64,000 nucleotides of DNA from Elephas maximus indicus (Eukaryota > Chordata > Mammalia > Proboscidea > Elephantidae), in the NCBI RefSeq assembly GCF_024166365.1, contig NC_064846.1, positions 30,773,866 through 30,837,865 on the forward strand. Direction: 5' to 3'. Numbering within the stretch: position 1 is the stretch's first letter; each line of letters starts with the position of its first letter. Below, piece after piece: positions 58,102 to 64,000 of the stretch. The translations under genes and the position numbers were made by a program. The notes under the pieces are model-generated. The model worked only from the letters and a program-made list of their open reading frames with translations, did not search any database and was not told where the DNA came from.

Positions 58102-61027
58102 TGGTAGGTGCTATTGAGTCAGTTCCGGCTCAGAGATCTTATGAACAACAGAAGGAAATATTGTCCAGGCCTGCACCATTCTCATAATCATTGCTATGTT
58201 TTTGCCCATTGTAGTAGCCACTGTTTCAAACCATCTCATTGAGGATCTTCCTCTTTTTAGGTGACCCTCCACTTTGCCAAGCATGATGTCCTTCACCAGG
58301 GACTGGTACCTCCGGATCACATGTCAAAGAAAGTGAGACAAAGTCTCGCCATCCTCCCTTCCAAGGAGCACTCTGGCTATACTTCTTCCAAGACAGACTT
58401 GTTCATTCTTCTGGCAGTCTATGATATCTTCAATATTGTTCACCAACATCATAAATCAAAGGCATTAATTCTTCAGTCTTCCTTATGCATTGCCCAGCTT
58501 TCCAATACATTTCAGGCTATTGAAAACACCATGGCTTGGGTCAGCCACGTATTAGTCCTCAAAGTAATATTTCTGCTTTTAAACATTTTAAAGAGGTCTC
58601 ATGCAGCAAATTTGCCAATGCAATAAGTTGTTTGATTTCTTGACTGCTGCTTCCATGGGCGTTGATTGTGGATCCAAGTAAAATGAAATCCTTAACAACT
58701 TCAATCTTTTCTCTGTTATCATGATGTTGTTTATTTTTCTTTTCTTTATGTTCGAATGTAATCCATACTAAAGGCTGTATTCTTTCATCTTCATCATAAG
58801 TGCTTCAAGTCCTCTTGGCTTTCAGCAAGCAAGGTTGTGTCTTCTCCATAATGCAGGTTGTTAAGGAGTCTTCCACCAATCCCCATGCCATGTTCTTCAT
58901 ATAGTCCAGTTTCTAGGATTATTTGCTCAGCATAGAAATTGAATAAGGATGGTGAAATGATACAACGCAGACACAAACTTTTTCTGATTTTAAACCACAA
59001 AGTATTCCTTTGTTCTGTTTGACCGACTGCCTCTTGGTCTATATACAGGTTCCTCGTGAGCACAATTAAGGGTTCTGGAATTCCCATTCTTTGCAATGTT
59101 AGTCATAATTTGTTATGATCCACACAGTCGAATGCCTTTGCATAGTCAATAAAACACAGGTAAACAACCTTCTGGTATTATCTGCTTTCAGCCAGGATCC
59201 ATCTGACATCAGTAATGATATCCATCGTTTCAAGTCCTCTCCTGAATTCAGCTTCAATTTCTGGCGTGTCAATGTACTGCTGCAACCACTTTAGAACGAT
59301 TTTCAGCAAAATTTTGCTTACATGTGATGTTAATGATATTGTTTGATAATTTTAGTATTTGATTGGATCACCTTTCTTCGGAATGGGTACAAATACGGAT
59401 CTACTCCAGTCACTTGGCCAGGTGGTAGTCTTCCAAATTTCTTGGCATAGACAAGTGAGCACCTCCAGCGCTATATCTTTCTTGAACCATCTCAAATGGT
59501 ATTCTGTCAATTCCTAGAGCCTTGTTTTCTACCATTGTCTTCAGTGCAGCTTGGACCTCTTCCTTCAGTACCGTCAGTTCTTGATCATATGCTACCTGCT
59601 GAAATGGTTGAACATTGACCAACTCTTTCTGGTAGAGTGACTGTGTACTCCTTCTATCTTCTTTTTTTTTTTTTAACCTTAAAATAATTTTTATTGTGCT
59701 TTAAGTGAAAGTTTACAAATCAAGTCAGTCTCTCACACAAACATCCATATACACCTTGCTACACTCTCCCAATTACTCTCCCCCAATGAGTCAGCCCGCT
59801 CTCTCCCTCCACTCTCTCTTTTCATGTCCATTTCTCCAGCTTCTAACCCCCTCCACCCTCTCATCTCCCCTCCAGGCAGGAGATGCCAACATAGTCTCAA
59901 GTGTCCACCTGATCCAAGAAGCTCACTCCTCACCAGCATCCCTCTCCAACCCATTGTCCAGTCCAATCCATGTCTGAAGAGTTGGCTTCAGGAATGGTTC
60001 CTCTCCTGGGCCAACAGTAGGTCTGGGGGCCATGACCACTGGGATCCTTCCAGTCTCAGTCAGACCATTAAGTCTGGTCTTATGAGAATTACTTCCATCT
60101 TCTTTTGATGTTTCCTGAGTTGTTTAATATTTTCCCCACAGAATCCTTCAATATTGTAAATCAAGGCTTGGATTTTTTCTTCAGTTCTTTCAGCTTGAGA
60201 AATACTGTGTTCTTCCCATTTGGTTTTCCCAGCTCCAGGTCTTCGCTTTTCATTATACATTACTTTGTCTTCTCAAGCCACCCTTTGAAATACTCTGTTC
60301 AGCTATTTTACTTCATAATTTCTTCTTTTCACCTTAGCTACTTTACATCTAAGAGCAAGTTTCAGAGTATCTTCTGACATCTATTTTGGTCTTTTATTTC
60401 TTTCCTGTCTTTTTTAATGACCTTTTGGTTTCTTCCTGTATGATGTCCTTGTTGTCTTCCTACAACTTGTCTGGTCTTTGGTCGTTAGTGTTCAATGTAT
60501 CAAATCTATTCTTGAGATGGTCTCTAAATTTAGGTGGGATATTATCAAGTTCTTACTTTGGCTCTAGTGGACTTGTTTTAATTTTCTTCAGCTTCAACTT
60601 GGACTTGCATATGAGCAATTGATGGTCTGTTCCACACTCCAACCCTGGACTTGTTCTGACTGATGATATTGAGCGTTTCCATTGTATCTTTCCATAGATG
60701 TAGTCGATTTGATTCCAGTGTATTCTATCTGGTGAGGCGCACATGTATAGTTGCCCTTTATGTTGTTGAAAAAAGGTATTTGCAATGAAAGAGTTGCTGG
60801 TCCTGCAAAATTCTATCATGTGATCTCTGGAATTATTTTTATTATCAAGGTCCAATCCTTCTTCTTTGTTTCCAACTTTTGCATTCCAATCACCAGTAAT
60901 TATCAATGTATCTTGATTGCATGTTTGATCACTTTCAGACTGCAGAAGTTGGTATAAACCTTCAATTTCCTCATCTTTGGATTACTGGTGAGTATATATT
61001 TGAATAGTATTTTATTAACAGGTCTTG
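58102..61027 (-). mobile_element. RTE-H: 5'-truncated RTE, split by an L1 tail
   Basis: The RTE 3' end begins at 58102, reads back through the reverse transcriptase, and reaches endonuclease text at 60553-60906 on the minus strand, including ITGDWNAKVG with an intact catalytic motif. The copy stops near 61027, within the endonuclease region, so the start codon and leader are missing. Stops and shifts are frequent. The L1 fragment at 59666-60091 interrupts the segment before the reverse transcriptase. Confidence 0.88.
59666..60091 (-). mobile_element. L1 3' UTR fragment inserted in RTE-H
   Basis: This is a T-rich tail followed by 3' UTR text. CTTCTATCTTCTTTT (59651-59665) and CTTCCATCTTCTTTT (60092-60106) form a 15-bp target duplication with one mismatch. 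The copy is cut at about 430 bp, inside the 3' UTR. Confidence 0.9.
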
Positions 61028-61098
61028 TCCATAGTGCTTTGCAAAGATTGGAATTTTTATTGCCCTAGGTTTTCAGATGAAAAAACTAAGGAGACAAC

Positions 61099-61270
61099 GT
61101 GATGAAGTGGAAAAATACAGCTTTTGGTATCCAACAGACCTGAGTTTCAATCCCAACACTCTGGTTTCCAGGAAATCACCACATATTTTAAACCTTCCTA
61201 AGGTTGTTGTATATATTAAATATAAAATGTCTGCCATATGGTAAACACTTGATAAATGTTAGCTCCTTCC
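61099..61270 (+). repeat. MIR SINE relic
   Basis: The CAGACCTGAGTTTCAATCCC block is followed by a MIR-like GTTGTTGTATATATTAAATA and GGTAAACACTTGATAAATGT. The middle is partly deleted. A reversed MIR piece may follow at 61290-61350. Confidence 0.65.
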
Positions 61271-61768
61271 TCTGAGAACTACAATTTTTATGTGACTTAT
61301 TGAAGGTCACACAGCTAGTTTAATAGCAGTGCCAATGGCTGGAACTTGATATCCTTATTCAGAGCCATACTTGATCCCTGAGTTTTAGATAAAATTAGGC
61401 CTGAATCTTCTATAGAAACAAGTCTGAGAAAATATCCATGATTATCTGTGCAGTTGTATCCCTGATGGAGGAAAGAGGCAATTGATCAGGTGACTAAAAT
61501 TTAAAAAATTTTTTCTTGATTTCATCAGCTGCAGGGCTGCCAATAACACACAGTAATATGAATTGTGGTAGCTGGAATATAATCAAATGAACAGTGAAAT
61601 TTAGCGTGGACTTATGTAGATAAATTAAGTGCTTTGTAAAGAGAGGGTTATCTCTATAAAAAGCCAACAAAATAAGAAGTGACTATAGTCATATACACAC
61701 ATTCATTCTTTTTTAGCCTGAGCCAAAGTTCAATGATGGGAAATACTTCCAAAAATAACATTTTTCAA
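61271..61768. other. Intergenic DNA, mostly unassigned
   Basis: Apart from the possible MIR piece at 61290-61350, I see nothing assignable before the L1 start. Confidence 0.45.
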
Positions 61769-64000
61769 AGATGGGCCAAGATGGCAGAATAAGCCAGATG
61801 CTTCCTGAGATCCCTCTTACAATGAAGACCTGAAAAAATAAGTGAAATGATTATACTTATGACAAGCTAAGAGCCCTGAACATCAAAGGCAAAGTTAGAA
61901 AATGGATTGAGAGGTGGGGGAGGGAGAAACAGTTCAGAAGAGGAGAGGAGTTACCGGACCTGAACTGCCAGTATCTCTCAGGCACCATTCCTGGAAGCGG
62001 CTATGGCAGGCTGGTGGTAGTGTTCAGCAGCAGTTTCTTCAGGGAAAAGCAGCCACCCGCACAGCCTACTCACACCTCCAGAACCAGAGAAGAACTGCAC
62101 TCTAGGCATAAGCTAGGTACTTGTGTATATTTTACAATGCCCCCAGACACTAAGCTGGCTTTGGTGGCTGTTGATTTCCCTGGGCCTGAGATAGGCCATG
62201 TTGAGCACTTGGAGCCATCCTCCCAGCCTTGGAATAGGAATAAACTCACAATTAGGAGAAAAGGTAATTTGCCAGCTCCACTAACCTGGGGAGCTCAGAA
62301 CAGAAGCAGCTTCTGTCTAGGCATAAGCAGTCTGTGGACTGTGAACACCTTTCCCCCCTCCATGGACCTGTGTGGGCCTATTTCAGGAGAATAGGCCATC
62401 ATTGACAGACTGTAACCATTTCAGCTAGGTAGTGAAGAGGTGAGTGTTTCATATTTGACACCATATTTCCTGTTAAATAGTGTCCTTGCCTACCCACAAT
62501 AGGGGGTATAAGGATTGGTGAGTCCACTCAGGTCACCCAGCCACTCAAGACAGGGGTCCAAGGATAACTGGTACCTCCCAGTCCTTACAAACAAAAGCAT
62601 TGGGTGCCATGGTTCTTCTGCAGAGCCCACCCACCTGTACACTCCAGGGAAGAGGGGCACACTTTCTTCACAGACATTAGGGGGGTGGTTCTCAGCCCCC
62701 TGCCTTGTTCAGACCGTGGCTCCCTGCTACAACCAGATACCGGTACCTACACCAACCACCCCACCCCTCTAAGCCTGTAGGACAGAGCCTGTACCACACA
62801 CTTGATGATCAGCTACCTGGACACCTGAGCTGAATTCATACAAGAATAGTGAATGGACTCCTAGACTGATATACCTTATAACAGTTCTAGCCATCTGGGA
62901 ACAGGAGGTCAGAGCACCAAAGGTGAAAATAATCAAGCTAGCTCACTCAAGCAACCCATTTGGGCATATCAAAACAAAACAAAGCAAGAAGCTGGGATAC
63001 AGTAAGCAAACATAAAATAAACTAATACAACAACTTATAGATAGCTCAGAGACAACTGTCAATATCAAGTCATAAAGAAACAAACCATGATTGCCCCAAC
63101 AAGCTCTCAAAACAAAGAATCAAGGGATCTTGTTGATGAAGGTGACTTCCTGGAATTACCGGATGCAGAATTCAAAAGATTAATATACAGAACTCTTCAA
63201 GACATCAAGATCAAAATCAGGAAGGAGATCAGGCAATATGCAGAACAAGCCAAGGAACACACAGATAAAGTAGTTGAAGAAATTGAAAAGGTTATTCAAG
63301 AACATAATGAGAAATTTCATAAGCTGCAAGAATCCATAGAGAGACAGCAATTAGAAATTCAGATTAACAATAAAATTACAGAAGTCAACAACTCGATAGC
63401 AAGTCAGAGAAGCAGAATTGAGCAAGTGGAAGGCAGAATTGGTGAGCTTGAAGATAAAGCTCCTGGTACCAATATAGTTGAAGAAAAATCAGATAAAAGA
63501 ATTTTTTTTAAAAAAGAAATCTTAAGAATCATATGTGATTCTATCAAGACAAATAACCTACAAGTGATTGGAGTACCAGAACAGGGAGGGATAACAGAAA
63601 ATACAGAGAGAATTATTGAAGATTTGTGGGCAGAAAACTTCTTTGATATCATGAAAGATGAGAAGATATCTATCCAAGATGCTCATGGAATGCCATGTAA
63701 GGTAGATTTTTAAAAGAAAGTCACCAAGACATAGTGTAATTGAACTTGCTAAAACCAAAGATAAAGAGGGAATTTTAAGAGCAGCTAAGGATAAACGAAA
63801 AGTCACCTTAAAGGAGAGTCAATAAGGATAAGCTCGGACTGCTTGGCAGAAACCAGGTAGGCAAGAAGGCAATGGGATGACTTCCATAAAGCATTGAAGG
63901 AAAAAAATTTCCAGCCAAGAATCATATATCCAGCAAAATTGTCTCTCAAATATGAAGGTGAAATTAGGACATTTCCAGATAAACAGAAGTTTAGGGAATT
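61769..64000 (+). mobile_element. L1 5' end (5' UTR and ORF1), cut by window edge
   Basis: It begins with GATGGGCCAAGATGGCAGAA, the same start as the full-length L1 at 50544, and follows it through a 1.27-kb 5' UTR into ORF1. The last bases (AGAAGTTTAGGGAATT) are in the ORF1 C-terminal region. The rest lies outside the window. GCCAAGATGGC at 61775-61785 is a YY1-type site. Confidence 0.9.
63041..64000 (+). pseudogene. L1 ORF1, start lost and frame broken
   Basis: At the normal start position the codon is ATA (63041-63043), where the minus-strand copy has ATGGCTCGG. A one-base loss near 63073 shifts the frame. From 63087 an open frame of 208 codons runs to 63713 with the coiled coil (KLQESIERQQLEIQINNKI) and GVPEQGGITENTERI. 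After the stop at 63711 further ORF1 text continues as RIIYPAKLSLKYEGEIRTF near 63920-63975. It would encode the L1 RNA-binding chaperone if intact. Confidence 0.88.

Noticed and set aside
62014..62394. 126-codon frame near the right end
   Set aside because: It lies in the L1 5' UTR; the equivalent region at 49.9-50.2 kb is also non-coding.

Overview
The window looks like intergenic nuclear DNA from an afrotherian mammal, most likely an elephant. The evidence is the combination of three repeat groups: many tRNA-derived AfroSINEs, an RTE/BovB-type LINE matching the elephant family known as RTE1_LA, and an L1 whose long 3' end recurs in several copies. All three names come from memory; a RepeatMasker run with an afrotherian library would settle them. 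I found no convincing host protein-coding gene, no functional RNA gene and no CRISPR array. Every long open frame I could explain belongs to a transposable element.

Layout. 1-2,600 is old sequence with a MER5-like fragment and an ancient L1 3' end. 2,654-11,769 is a three-level nest: a full-length, 5'-inverted RTE (RTE-A) holds an AfroSINE and an L1 (L1-B), and L1-B holds a nearly intact RTE (RTE-C) and a second L1 tail. 13,080-16,980 is an ancient L1 ORF2 region broken up by SINEs. 18,348-21,919 (RTE-E), 28,227-31,100 (RTE-F), 54,130-55,956 (RTE-G) and 58,102-61,027 (RTE-H, minus strand) are further decayed RTE copies. 25,797-26,717 is a U6 snRNA-L1 chimeric retrocopy with perfect target-site duplications, itself split by an RTE insertion. 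38,204-40,924 is a two-LTR MaLR-type endogenous retroelement. 43,054-50,544 is a full-length L1 on the minus strand with a perfect 18-bp duplication. 51,724-52,377 resembles an ERVL (MLT2-like) solo LTR. 61,769-64,000 is the 5' end of another L1, cut by the window edge. Stretches in between are AT-rich with MIR and L2 relics.

How the parts relate. RTE and AfroSINE copies share 3'-terminal sequence, the pattern expected if RTE enzymes mobilise the SINE. A 300-bp element at 55,970-56,267 joins the RTE 5' end to the RTE 3' end, and the older SINE type (for example 32,479-32,700) carries RTE-like sequence from both ends. This suggests how the SINE body arose. L1 machinery explains the U6 chimera and the L1 tails. 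Coordinates of SINE and relic edges are good to about 5-20 bases; edges with target-site duplications are more exact.
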